A DNA stretch of 55,391 nt, from the NCBI GenBank assembly GCA_944326055.1, contig CALVCT010000031.1, positions 1 to 55,391 on the forward strand. Reading direction: 5' to 3'. Every line of letters starts with the position of its first letter. Position 1 is the first letter of the stretch. Below the pieces are notes generated by a model, which saw only the letters and a program-made list of their open reading frames with translations, searched no databases and had not been told where the DNA came from. This document shows, in pieces, positions 24,173 to 32,852 of the stretch. The DNA comes from an uncultured Erysipelotrichaceae bacterium (GTDB taxonomy: Bacteria > Bacillota_I > Bacilli_A > Erysipelotrichales > Erysipelotrichaceae). A program made the position numbers and the translations under genes.

Positions 24173-24367
24173 ATGTCAAGAGTATGCGAGATCACAGGTA
24201 AAGGACCAATGTCAGGAAATAACCGTTCCCATTCCCTACGAGCTACACGCCGTAAATGGAACGTTAACCTCCAAAACGTAACTATCATGGTCGATGGTAA
24301 ACCAAAGAAGGTCCGTGTTTCAGCTAGAGCTTTGAAAACACTCAAAGCAAAAGCTAAACTAGCATAA
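24173..24367 (+). CDS. rpmB: Large ribosomal subunit protein bL28
   Basis: 64 residues beginning [17 protein letters not shown], the standard bL28 N-terminus, with a basic core [15 protein letters not shown] and a Lys/Ala-rich end. The start is ATG 24173, with AAAGGAGG nine bases upstream; a longer in-frame reading from 24128 overlaps the promoter. It is of the zinc-free type: the only cysteine is near the N-terminus. It stands alone with its own promoter and terminator, convergent with rpe. Confidence 0.97.
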   Translation: MSRVCEITGKGPMSGNNRSHSLRATRRKWNVNLQNVTIMVDGKPKKVRVSARALKTLKAKAKLA

Positions 24368-24376
24368 GAGAACAAA

Positions 24377-24398
24377 ACTGACGTAAGTCAGTTTTTTT
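24377..24398. terminator. Intrinsic terminator between rpmB and rpe
   Basis: ACTGAC (24377-24382), loop GTAA, GTCAGT (24387-24392) and seven T. The A-rich left flank gives a shorter T tail on the minus strand, so it may serve both convergent genes. Confidence 0.85.
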
Positions 24399-25038
24399 AT
24401 GCTTTTAGCTTTGCGACGTTCTCTTTGACATCACCTTTTATTAGATATGATCCTGTTACCAAGACATCAGCTCCACATTCAACGATCGATGAAGCGTTCT
24501 TGTCGTTTACGCCACCATCGACTTCGATAAGATAATCAAGGCCATATTCACGACGAAACTCATCGTAGTAGACTATCTTATCATAAGCGCTAGCTAGAAA
24601 TTGTTGTCCACCAAATCCAGGTTCAACACTCATGACTAAAACTAGATCGATCTCAGGAAGGTATTTTGCGATCTCAAGCGGATCAGTGTTCGGTTTGACG
24701 CTGATGCCGACTTTGATATTTCTTTCTTTGAGATGAGTTATGATCTCTTGGCAAGATTTTTGATCGACTGCTTCATGATGGATGGTTATTAGATCAGCGC
24801 CAGCTTCGATGAAGCGATCAAGATATTTTTTAGGATCTTCGATCATTAGATGGACATCGATAAAGTGTGGTGTCATCGTCTTAAGATCTTTTAGGATGTC
24901 TGGGCCAAAAGATATGTTTGGGACAAAGTGTCCGTCCATCACATCATAATGGATCCAGTCGACATGTTCATTGACTTCCTTGAAAGTATCATTCAAACGG
25001 CTGAAGTCAAAAGCTAGTACAGAAGCAGCAATCTTCAT
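24397..25038 (-). CDS. rpe: Ribulose-phosphate 3-epimerase
   Basis: Interconverts ribulose 5-phosphate and xylulose 5-phosphate in the pentose phosphate pathway. 213 residues of TIM barrel: IAASVLAFDFSRL at the start, HYDVMDGHFVPNISFGP, HLMIEDP, LVLVMSVEPGFGGQQF, and VDGGVNDKNA. Metal-binding His and Asp residues are all present. It ends the priA-to-rpe operon, 16 bases after rsgA, an order typical of Bacillota. Confidence 0.96.
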   Translation of the reverse strand: MKIAASVLAFDFSRLNDTFKEVNEHVDWIHYDVMDGHFVPNISFGPDILKDLKTMTPHFIDVHLMIEDPKKYLDRFIEAGADLITIHHEAVDQKSCQEIITHLKERNIKVGISVKPNTDPLEIAKYLPEIDLVLVMSVEPGFGGQQFLASAYDKIVYYDEFRREYGLDYLIEVDGGVNDKNASSIVECGADVLVTGSYLIKGDVKENVAKLKA

Positions 25039-25054
25039 AATCTTTCCCTTCTTT

Positions 25055-25936
25055 CTATTTCAAAGTGCGATGGCGATCGCCGTAGAGGTTTTCGTTTTTT
25101 AAGAAATCCATTAGACTTAGATAAGTCGCATAGAAGCTTTCTTTAATAACACCACGTTTAACAGCTTCCTTTATCGCACAATCAGGTTCATTGATATGAT
25201 AACAATCCAAAAACCGACAATTGCCTATATAAGGTTTAAAAGCAGTTATATGTGAAGCAAGCGTATCTTTATCTACCGATGTGAGGTCGATACTTGAGAA
25301 ACCTGGTGTATCAGCGAGATATCCACCGTGATATCCATAGAGTTCCACATGTCTTGTCGTGTGTTTTCCTCTATTCAACGCTTTAGATATCGCCTGTGTC
25401 TTTAGTGCTAAAGTCGGATCTATCTTATTGAGCAATGTACTTTTTCCAACACCACTTTGTCCACAAAGAACGGTAAGTTTATCTTTCAAGATATCTTTAA
25501 GAAAACTGGCACTATCAAAAAGACCGGTATCGAACACTTCATAGCCCATATGCTCATAATATTCTTTGATCTCGTCTATCTCATTTTCATCCGCCAGATC
25601 ACTTTTTGATACACAGATCAAAGGCTTGATATCATTGAATTCGACTAGTATGATCAAACGATTACAGAGTTCATAAGAGAATTCTGGATCACGTGTGCTC
25701 ATGACGATAAGTACTTGATCGATATTGGCAAGATTAGGTCTGATAAGATAGTTTTTACGCTTGTGATATCTTTGTATGATAGCGCGATCACTGATCATTT
25801 CATACTCAACGATATCTCCACAGACAGGATGATCATATTTGCGCATCTTGCCGGCTAGACTAGCTGAAATGATCTTACCGTCTTTTGTCTTGAGCGTATA
25901 TTCTTTTGAGATGATCTTTACTATGAGTCCTTGCAT
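25055..25936 (-). CDS. rsgA: Ribosome small subunit-dependent GTPase RsgA
   Basis: A circularly permuted GTPase that checks 30S maturation. 293 residues: an N-terminal OB fold, then G4 VSKSDL, G1 GQSGVGKSTLLN and G3 DTPGF in permuted order. A C-terminal zinc site follows (CRFLDCYHINEPDC). The first ATG overlaps the prkC stop as TGATG. Next to prkC, phosphorylation of RsgA by the kinase is plausible, as reported in Bacillus. Confidence 0.95.
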   Translation of the reverse strand: MQGLIVKIISKEYTLKTKDGKIISASLAGKMRKYDHPVCGDIVEYEMISDRAIIQRYHKRKNYLIRPNLANIDQVLIVMSTRDPEFSYELCNRLIILVEFNDIKPLICVSKSDLADENEIDEIKEYYEHMGYEVFDTGLFDSASFLKDILKDKLTVLCGQSGVGKSTLLNKIDPTLALKTQAISKALNRGKHTTRHVELYGYHGGYLADTPGFSSIDLTSVDKDTLASHITAFKPYIGNCRFLDCYHINEPDCAIKEAVKRGVIKESFYATYLSLMDFLKNENLYGDRHRTLK

Positions 25937-27642
25937 CAGCGTTCCAAATAATACAGAGTGACGAAAGTGTCTTTCATCTGCATGTAAGAAGTACCTACAG
26001 ATGGATCGGTCCTAACTATGGTGCCAGTCTCTAGATCATCGATCTCACTTGCATCATATTCATCAAGTTCATCTTCGCCTATCGGTTGTAAGACAGATTC
26101 GATACCAAGTTCCCTCAAAGTAGCTTGTGCTTCTTCTTGACTCATCCCGATGATCTCAAGTGGGATGATCTCTGAGACATAAGCACTATAAGTGAAAGTG
26201 ATAGTAGCTTGTCTAGATGGGTCAAATTGTACACCAGCCTCGATGCCACTTTGTTCAAGGATCGTGCCAGCTTCCGCATCTGAAACGATAGCTTCACCAA
26301 CGACGCGAATATTTGGGTAATCATGGTTGATAATAGCTCTTGCATCCTCAAAATTGCGCCCTACATAATCATCCATCACCTCATAGATACCATCTGAGAC
26401 AGTTATCTTGACCGTCGAACCGACTTCGACCTCAGTGCCAACTTCCGGTTCAACAGCGATGATCGCGCCTTCCTCTGTATCTTCAGTCAAGACCCTTTCA
26501 ATATCGTCAAGATCAAGGATCAGACCCTCTTGATCTAGAAGTTCATTAGCCTCTAGAACACGCATATCGATGATATTTGGCACTGTAACGACAGAGCGCC
26601 CAAAGCTTATCACTCCACCAAGATAAAGGATGATAAAGACGATTATAGCAGTGACGATAGCGACGATCGATATGTAAATGATCGTGAAAGTATCACGCTT
26701 CTTATCGTTACTTTTTTTTATCTTTTTTGGTTTGTCTTTTGTGATCTTCTTATTTATATCGCTTTCTTTCAAAGATAGATCTTCTGGATAGTCAAAGACG
26801 ATACGTTCATCATCTTTATGTTTTTCACTTAGACAGTTATTGAGATCTTCAAGCATGTCAGCAACGTTCGTATAACGATTCTTGACGTTCTTAGCAGTAG
26901 CTTTTAGGATGATATTCTCAACAGACTGCGGTATCTTTTTATCGAAGTTTTTGACATATGGCAAAGGTTTTTTGATGCTCTGCATAACGATCTGAACAGC
27001 ATTGTCACCTTTAAAAGGGACATCACCACACAACAATTCATAAAAAACGATACCAAGCGAATAGATATCTGAAGCCATATTAGCCGTTGCGCCTTTAGCG
27101 ACCTCAGGGGCAATATAATGCACTGAACCTAAAACGTTGTCTTGCGATGTTATCTGCATGGCGTTGTTTGCAAGAGCGATGCCAAAATCAACGATCTTGA
27201 CTGTCCCATCATCTTTGACAAGGATGTTTTGCGATTTGATGTCACGATGGATGATGCCATTTCGATGTGATTCCATTATCGCACTACACAACTGCTTCAT
27301 CACAGATACTGCCTCAGGATAATATAAAGCTCCCCTTTTTTGGATGAGTTGTTTCAAAGTAGGACCTTTGATATATTCCATCACGATATAATGATTGACA
27401 CCATCATCGCCGACATCATAGATATCGACGATGTTTGGATGGCTTAGACGTGTCGAAGCTTGAGCTTCTCTTTTAAAGCGCTCTAAAGCGACAGGATCGC
27501 TTGAAAGTTCACCTTTAAGGATCTTTATCGCAACTTCTCGGTTGAGTATCGTATCGACAGCGACGTAGACATCCGCCATACCACCTTTACCGATATGTTT
27601 GACTAAAAGATAACGATTAGCGATCATCGTGACTTTACTCAT
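25936..27642 (-). CDS. prkC: PASTA-domain Ser/Thr protein kinase
   Basis: A membrane kinase that senses peptidoglycan fragments. 568 residues from ATG 27642, chosen for the SD AGGTGA five bases upstream; a GTG nine bases earlier is the alternative. The cytoplasmic kinase domain has GKGGMADVYVAVD, VAIK, HRDIKSQN, VDFGIA and APEVAKG. A basic juxtamembrane stretch and one transmembrane helix (TIIYISIVAIVTAIIVFII) lead to three extracellular PASTA repeats. It overlaps prpC by 8 nt, so kinase and phosphatase are coexpressed. Confidence 0.95.
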   Translation of the reverse strand: MSKVTMIANRYLLVKHIGKGGMADVYVAVDTILNREVAIKILKGELSSDPVALERFKREAQASTRLSHPNIVDIYDVGDDGVNHYIVMEYIKGPTLKQLIQKRGALYYPEAVSVMKQLCSAIMESHRNGIIHRDIKSQNILVKDDGTVKIVDFGIALANNAMQITSQDNVLGSVHYIAPEVAKGATANMASDIYSLGIVFYELLCGDVPFKGDNAVQIVMQSIKKPLPYVKNFDKKIPQSVENIILKATAKNVKNRYTNVADMLEDLNNCLSEKHKDDERIVFDYPEDLSLKESDINKKITKDKPKKIKKSNDKKRDTFTIIYISIVAIVTAIIVFIILYLGGVISFGRSVVTVPNIIDMRVLEANELLDQEGLILDLDDIERVLTEDTEEGAIIAVEPEVGTEVEVGSTVKITVSDGIYEVMDDYVGRNFEDARAIINHDYPNIRVVGEAIVSDAEAGTILEQSGIEAGVQFDPSRQATITFTYSAYVSEIIPLEIIGMSQEEAQATLRELGIESVLQPIGEDELDEYDASEIDDLETGTIVRTDPSVGTSYMQMKDTFVTLYYLER

Positions 27643-28378
27643 CTTTTTCACCTACTTCCACCAAGATGAGCGTGATATTATCATAACCGCCTTTAGCTAA
27701 AGCACTCTTAAGTAAAAGACTAGCACGTGTCTCCAAAGAAAGAGAACTGTCACCAATGATCATCTCCATATCCTCCTTTGGCACATAACCATGGAGGCCA
27801 TCCGAAGAGATGAGATATATATCGCTTAGATGACTAACAGCATAAGCATCACATTCAGCACCTTCGGTAACACCCAAAAAGCGCGTCAAATAATGTCTTT
27901 TTGGATGGACTTTAGCTTCATCTTCATTGATGAGTTTTCTTTTCATGAGCTCATTGACAAGCGTATGGTCACTAGTGAGGCTCCAAAGTTGATGATCATG
28001 GAAGCCATAGACTCGAGAATCGCCGGCATTGATGACGATATTCCCGACCGATGATATAAGTAGACCTGTGATCGTCGTTCCCATGCCTTCAAGGCGTTTT
28101 TCACTTTTTGATAATCTATAGACATGGTCCGAGGCTTTGCGTACTTCGTCTTTGAGATAAGAGATAGCTTCTTGTATATCTTTAAATCCTTCTCTTTTTG
28201 GAAACTCTTCCGCAAAATACTTAACGATCTCAAGACTTGCGACGTCACCTGCTTTTGAGCCACCAATGCCATCACAGACCAAAAGTAAGAGGTCGTGAGC
28301 TTTACTATATACCGCTATGTAGTTGTCTTGGTTGACTTTGCGTATCTTACCGACATCAGTTAGACTAACGATTCTCAT
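27635..28378 (-). CDS. prpC: PP2C-type protein phosphatase
   Basis: Metal-dependent Ser/Thr phosphatase that reverses PrkC phosphorylation. 247 residues with the PP2C motifs KVNQDNYIAV, LLVCDGIGGSKAGDVAS, NAGDSRVYGF, SDGLHGYV and GGYDNITLILVE, carrying the metal-binding Asp residues. It overlaps rlmN by 4 nt and prkC by 8 nt. The prpC-prkC pair is a common Bacillota arrangement. Confidence 0.95.
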   Translation of the reverse strand: MRIVSLTDVGKIRKVNQDNYIAVYSKAHDLLLLVCDGIGGSKAGDVASLEIVKYFAEEFPKREGFKDIQEAISYLKDEVRKASDHVYRLSKSEKRLEGMGTTITGLLISSVGNIVINAGDSRVYGFHDHQLWSLTSDHTLVNELMKRKLINEDEAKVHPKRHYLTRFLGVTEGAECDAYAVSHLSDIYLISSDGLHGYVPKEDMEMIIGDSSLSLETRASLLLKSALAKGGYDNITLILVEVGEKDE

Positions 28379-29415
28379 CTTTCCTCCTTCATCTTCTTAG
28401 CTCTCAATTGACCACAAGCTGCATCTATGTCGTCGCCTTTCTTTTGACGCAAAGTGACAGAGATACCGCGCTTTTTAAGCATATCATAAAAATCTAGAGC
28501 TTTTCTTTCGCTTACTGATCTAAAATCTCTTTCATCTACATTGTTATATGGGATGAGATTGATATAAGCATTCTGCCCTCTTAGTAGATCTTTTAATTCA
28601 TCTGCATTAGTCTCTTTATCGTTGACACCATCCAGTAAAAGATACTCTAAGGTGATACGCCGCTTATTCTTTAGACTGTATTCTTTAAGCGCCTTAAAGA
28701 GTTCTTTTAGTGGATAGGCTTTATTTATAGGCATGAGCTTAGAACGTAATTCATCATTTGATGCGTGAAGTGAGATAGCTAAATTATATTGAACGCTCTC
28801 ATCAGCAAACTGCAAGATCTTGGGCACGATACCACATGTCGATATCGAGATATGTCTAGCACCTATCTCAAGTCCAAGTGGATCATTGATGATCTTCAAA
28901 GCAGCCATGAGATTATCATAATTATCAAAAGGTTCGCCTGTGCCCATGACGACGATATTAGCTAAACGTTCTTGTGTTAAATCAAGGTATTTTTGGATAT
29001 ATAAAACCTGCCCTAAGATCTCACCGACACTAAGATCACGTACTTTCCTTAAAAGTCCACTCGCACAAAAGCGACAACCCATGTTACATCCGACCTGTGT
29101 CGAGATACAAGCGCTATAGCCATAGTCAAAGACCATAAGGACTGATTCGATGAAGTTACCATCAACAAGTTCAAAGAGGAACTTTGTTGTCCCATCTTTT
29201 GATACTTGTTTAGTTACAAGTTTCAGATTCTCAAAATAAAAATCTTCTTTCAGCCTTGTGATGAGTTCTTTCGATAGATCGCTCATCATCTCAGGATCAC
29301 TGATGCGTTTTTTATATAGCCAGCTATAGATCTGTTTAGCTTTGTAGGGCTTATAGCCATTCTCTACGACATAGGAGCTCAGATCTTCCAAGCTTAAGTC
29401 AAGGATATCTCTCAT
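28375..29415 (-). CDS. rlmN: Dual-specificity 23S rRNA/tRNA adenine-C2 methyltransferase RlmN
   Basis: A radical-SAM enzyme that methylates A2503 of 23S rRNA and A37 of some tRNAs. 346 residues with the cluster motif CNMGCRFC near 110-117 (C-x3-C-x2-C), the GEPFDNYDN stretch, and the second catalytic cysteine in AACGQL near the C-terminus. The N-terminal helical domain SLEDLSSYVVENGYKPYKAKQ is typical. It lies 19 bases after rsmB. Confidence 0.96.
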   Translation of the reverse strand: MRDILDLSLEDLSSYVVENGYKPYKAKQIYSWLYKKRISDPEMMSDLSKELITRLKEDFYFENLKLVTKQVSKDGTTKFLFELVDGNFIESVLMVFDYGYSACISTQVGCNMGCRFCASGLLRKVRDLSVGEILGQVLYIQKYLDLTQERLANIVVMGTGEPFDNYDNLMAALKIINDPLGLEIGARHISISTCGIVPKILQFADESVQYNLAISLHASNDELRSKLMPINKAYPLKELFKALKEYSLKNKRRITLEYLLLDGVNDKETNADELKDLLRGQNAYINLIPYNNVDERDFRSVSERKALDFYDMLKKRGISVTLRQKKGDDIDAACGQLRAKKMKEER

Positions 29416-29434
29416 AACTTACATTATAGACCAT

Positions 29435-30640
29435 CTATGCACTTTTTGTAAGCTTAGCACTATAAAAGCGATCAGCGCAAGCATGATCAAGATAGAGCTT
29501 CTCCTCTAGCAATAGCATTTCTGGATGAGTTTTTAGGACATTTTTGATCATTCTGGAGTTCTCTTTAGTATCAAGTGTACAAGTGCTATAAACTAAGATC
29601 GCTCCTTCTTTCATAGCTTCTAAAGTATGCTCTAGGATAGATCTTTGCAAGACGATAAGGTCATCGATATCTTCAGGTTTGAGATGATAACGGATATCAG
29701 GTTTGCGCTTCAAGACGCCAAGACCCGAACATGGTGCATCGATCAAGATCTTGTCTGCTCTTCTTATGATCTTAGGGTCTATTGCCCTTGCGTCAGTGCT
29801 TGTTACTAGCAGTTCTCCAAAACCTAGTTCTCTTGCTTTATCTTTAATGAGCTTCGCTCTTTTAGGATTCATATCGTTACTGATCGCATCACTTATATCT
29901 ACATGTTCTAGAGCGTTAAAGGTCTTAGAACCAGGAGCAGCACAAAGATCTAAAAAAACATCACCTTTCTTGAGATCTAGTTCTTTATAGATCTTAGCAG
30001 AATTCAAATCCTGGATATAGAAGTACCCTTCCAAGAATTCCTTAGTCTCGATAAGATTGCGTTTAGATGTAAAAGAATCTTCATTGAGAACTTCGATATC
30101 AAGATGCTCAAGGTCTAAATAACTAGCTTTTTGATGATTGATACGATAGAAGACTTCAGGCGTATGACTAAGATCATCTAATATGATATCTAGCATCTTT
30201 TTGTCATATTGTGCTTTGAGCATCTTGTAGAGCCAAAGCGGCAGACTGTAGTATGTAGCGCTTCCTTCGTCAGTACTCATATCAGGCTCTTTGAGCATTC
30301 TTTCTTTGCGCAATATAGCATTGATAAATGAGCGGTCGTGTTTATCTTTGAGGATACTTACATATTCATTACTGGTGTAGCTTTGTTTATGTAGAAAGAG
30401 ACGCTCATAGATAGCCATACACAAAAGGATCACATAGCGCTTATCAGTTCCTTCTTTGATCTCATCTTTAAATTGGTAGCATAAAAGATAGAAGTGACGT
30501 AAAACACCATTGACAAGCTCGGTGACCAGTCCTCTTTTTTCTTTAGGCAACCGCTTAAGGTCTTTTTTCATCTGTAAAGAGGCATACTTTCCTTCAAGCA
30601 ACACCTCACATAAAATCTTGTAAGCTATTTCTCTTTCCAT
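29435..30640 (-). CDS. rsmB: 16S rRNA (cytosine967-C5)-methyltransferase RsmB
   Basis: 401 residues: an N-terminal NusB-like RNA-binding domain (AYKILCEVLLEGKYAS, GLVTELVNGVLRH) and a C-terminal SAM methyltransferase domain with DLCAAPGSKTF, IDAPCSGLGVLKRKPD and VYSTCTLDTKEN, giving both catalytic cysteines. It is shorter than the Bacillus enzyme by about 45 residues. It starts 3 bases after priA. The fmt gene that usually separates priA and rsmB is absent. Confidence 0.93.
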   Translation of the reverse strand: MEREIAYKILCEVLLEGKYASLQMKKDLKRLPKEKRGLVTELVNGVLRHFYLLCYQFKDEIKEGTDKRYVILLCMAIYERLFLHKQSYTSNEYVSILKDKHDRSFINAILRKERMLKEPDMSTDEGSATYYSLPLWLYKMLKAQYDKKMLDIILDDLSHTPEVFYRINHQKASYLDLEHLDIEVLNEDSFTSKRNLIETKEFLEGYFYIQDLNSAKIYKELDLKKGDVFLDLCAAPGSKTFNALEHVDISDAISNDMNPKRAKLIKDKARELGFGELLVTSTDARAIDPKIIRRADKILIDAPCSGLGVLKRKPDIRYHLKPEDIDDLIVLQRSILEHTLEAMKEGAILVYSTCTLDTKENSRMIKNVLKTHPEMLLLEEKLYLDHACADRFYSAKLTKSA

Positions 30641-30643
30641 TCT

Positions 30644-32809
30644 TTACTCCATATATAAAGGGTCGACATCGACTTTAAGGGCCGAGACGTTCTTTTCTTT
30701 CGTGTATTCAGTTATCGCTTTTTGTAAAGCAAAGATCGTACTAGCTAGATTCTTCGTCAAGAAAGTGAAACGATAGCGTTCCTTCCTATTGATCTTATTA
30801 AGTCTAAAAGGCTTGAAACGTCTCTCTTTGATACCTTGAGTAAGGTCTTCAAGTATCTCTACAGATCTCTCCAAACGTTCCTTATTAGTATCTGAGAGGA
30901 TGATGATCACAAAACGTGTATATGGGGGATAATCAGCTCTTTTGCGTAGGTTCATCTCGATATTATAGAAAAGCTGATAATCCTGAGCTTTGACTGCTCT
31001 TAAGACATAATGGTCGCTTGACATTGCTTGGATGATGACTCTTCCTTCATCTTTGGCGCGTCCACTTCTCCCTGATGCCTGCATCAAAAGATCAAACGTC
31101 ATCTCTGTGCTGTTGAAGCTTGTCTTCAATAATCCGCTATCAGCACTCAATATACCAACAAGTGTCACATCAGGATAATCTAATCCTTTAGCGATCATCT
31201 GCGTCCCAACTAGGATGTCATAACCGTGTCTTTCAAAAATCTTCAGTATCTTTGCATGTCCATCCTTGACGTGCGTATTGTCTGCATCCATGCGTCCAAC
31301 TTTTGCCTCTGGATACATCTTTTCTAAAGTCTCGACGACTTTCTTGGTACCGAGCCCATAAGAGACGAGATGTGGGCTACCACAATTTGGACAGACCACA
31401 GGGACCTTATAGGTCTTACCACACATATTGCATTTGAGGATATCTTCATCTTTATGATAAGTCAAAGCAGTATCACAATCATCACACATCATGACACTCA
31501 TGCAATCTGCACAACGAATGATCGGTGTATAACCACGTCTATTCAATAAGATGATAGCTTGTTTATTGCGTGCTAATGTCTGGTCTAAGGCTTCCTTCAG
31601 CTCTTTGGAGATGATATAAGAGCCGCCGCTTTTTACTTCTTTCTTTAGATCGACGATCTCGACTTTCGGTATCGATTCATTGATACGATGAGTCAATTCA
31701 AAAAAACCATAATCTCCTCGCTTTGCCTTCGTAAAAGTGTCAAGGCTAGGTGTAGCGCTCGCTAGTAATACTTTGGCACCAAGATCTAAAGCTCTTTTAT
31801 AAGCGACGTTTTTGGCACTATAACACGGTACATTATCTTGTTTATAGGAATGATCGTGCTCTTCATCGATAATGATCAATCCAAGATCACTAAATGGCAA
31901 GAAGATCGCAGACCTTGTGCCCACGACGACTTCTACTTCTCTATTTTTGACACGCATGTACTCTCGATAGCGCTCATTATCGTTAAGGTACGAATGATAG
32001 ATCGCTACGTCATCAAAACGTTCCCTGACTCTTTCGATCATCTGTGGGGTCAAAGCGATCTCTGGAACTAAGATCAGTACTTGTCTTTGCATTTCAAGTT
32101 CATGTCGAGCTAGATGTAGATAGACTTCTGTCTTGCCAGATCCTGTCACTCCATATAATAGGTCGACTGTCTTTTTTGAGGCAATGATACCATCATAGAC
32201 TTTCTTTTGATCGACAGTCAATTCGCGAAAATCTTTTTTAGCAAAGGATCTTTCATTACTTGTTAGATCATCTCTCTCTTTCTTGATGATATATCCGTCT
32301 TTTAATAATCTTGAAACGATCGATGTCGAGATCTTTCTTGCATCAGTGTAGCTCATACCATCATCTATCTTTTCAAGGACTTCTTTTTGTCTTGATGTCA
32401 AGCCATGACGATCCTTATCTAGCTTTTCGATATAAACTATCTTTTTGGGCTTCACCACTTCTTTTGTGATCTTGAAAGTCTTAGGTAGCATTGCGTTGAT
32501 ACACGAGATATAAGGGCTTAGTGTTGTCTTAGCAAGCCACGATGCAAGCTCTTGCAATTCCTTATCAAAGATAGGTTTGTCATCGACGATCTCGATAACT
32601 TTACTTATCTTCATACCATACAGCTTGTCGACTTCGGCACTTGTCATCTCTGTCTTCTCTACGCTGACCACTAGAGCTAACATCTTCACACGATTAAAGA
32701 TGACCTTCACTCTAGTAGCAACTTTTATATCTTCATCACTATAGTACGTGAAAGGTCTATCGATGTTGAGACTGGAAGTCATGACATATACTTGAACGAT
32801 CGAAGGCAT
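30644..32809 (-). CDS. priA: Primosomal replication restart helicase PriA
   Basis: 721 residues: an N-terminal DNA-binding domain, then helicase motifs LLYGVTGSGKTEVY, IIDEEHDHSYKQD and LLASATPSLDT. Two zinc fingers follow (CADCMSVMMCDDC, CNMCGKTYKVPVVCPNC), with the C-terminal helicase half GTQMIAKGLDYPDV and ASGRSGRAKDEGR. It reloads the replisome at stalled forks. The start ATG is only six bases after an extended -10, with no SD, so the transcript is likely leaderless. It heads the operon to rpe. Confidence 0.96.
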   Translation of the reverse strand: MPSIVQVYVMTSSLNIDRPFTYYSDEDIKVATRVKVIFNRVKMLALVVSVEKTEMTSAEVDKLYGMKISKVIEIVDDKPIFDKELQELASWLAKTTLSPYISCINAMLPKTFKITKEVVKPKKIVYIEKLDKDRHGLTSRQKEVLEKIDDGMSYTDARKISTSIVSRLLKDGYIIKKERDDLTSNERSFAKKDFRELTVDQKKVYDGIIASKKTVDLLYGVTGSGKTEVYLHLARHELEMQRQVLILVPEIALTPQMIERVRERFDDVAIYHSYLNDNERYREYMRVKNREVEVVVGTRSAIFLPFSDLGLIIIDEEHDHSYKQDNVPCYSAKNVAYKRALDLGAKVLLASATPSLDTFTKAKRGDYGFFELTHRINESIPKVEIVDLKKEVKSGGSYIISKELKEALDQTLARNKQAIILLNRRGYTPIIRCADCMSVMMCDDCDTALTYHKDEDILKCNMCGKTYKVPVVCPNCGSPHLVSYGLGTKKVVETLEKMYPEAKVGRMDADNTHVKDGHAKILKIFERHGYDILVGTQMIAKGLDYPDVTLVGILSADSGLLKTSFNSTEMTFDLLMQASGRSGRAKDEGRVIIQAMSSDHYVLRAVKAQDYQLFYNIEMNLRKRADYPPYTRFVIIILSDTNKERLERSVEILEDLTQGIKERRFKPFRLNKINRKERYRFTFLTKNLASTIFALQKAITEYTKEKNVSALKVDVDPLYME

Positions 32810-32815
32810 GGCAAT

Positions 32816-32824
32816 ATTCTAACA
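32816..32824 (-). promoter_or_regulatory. Extended -10 promoter of the priA-rpe operon
   Basis: On the minus strand TGTTAGAAT (TGn + TAGAAT) lies six bases before the priA ATG and directly after the ppdK terminator. No -35 is visible. Confidence 0.55.
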
Positions 32825-32848
32825 TAAAAGAGCTCCCGAAGGAGCTCT
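32825..32848 (-). terminator. Intrinsic terminator of ppdK
   Basis: On the minus strand AGAGCTCC, loop TTCG, GGAGCTCT (32829-32848), then a T run. The UUCG tetraloop makes a very stable hairpin. Confidence 0.88.
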
Positions 32849-32852
32849 CATA

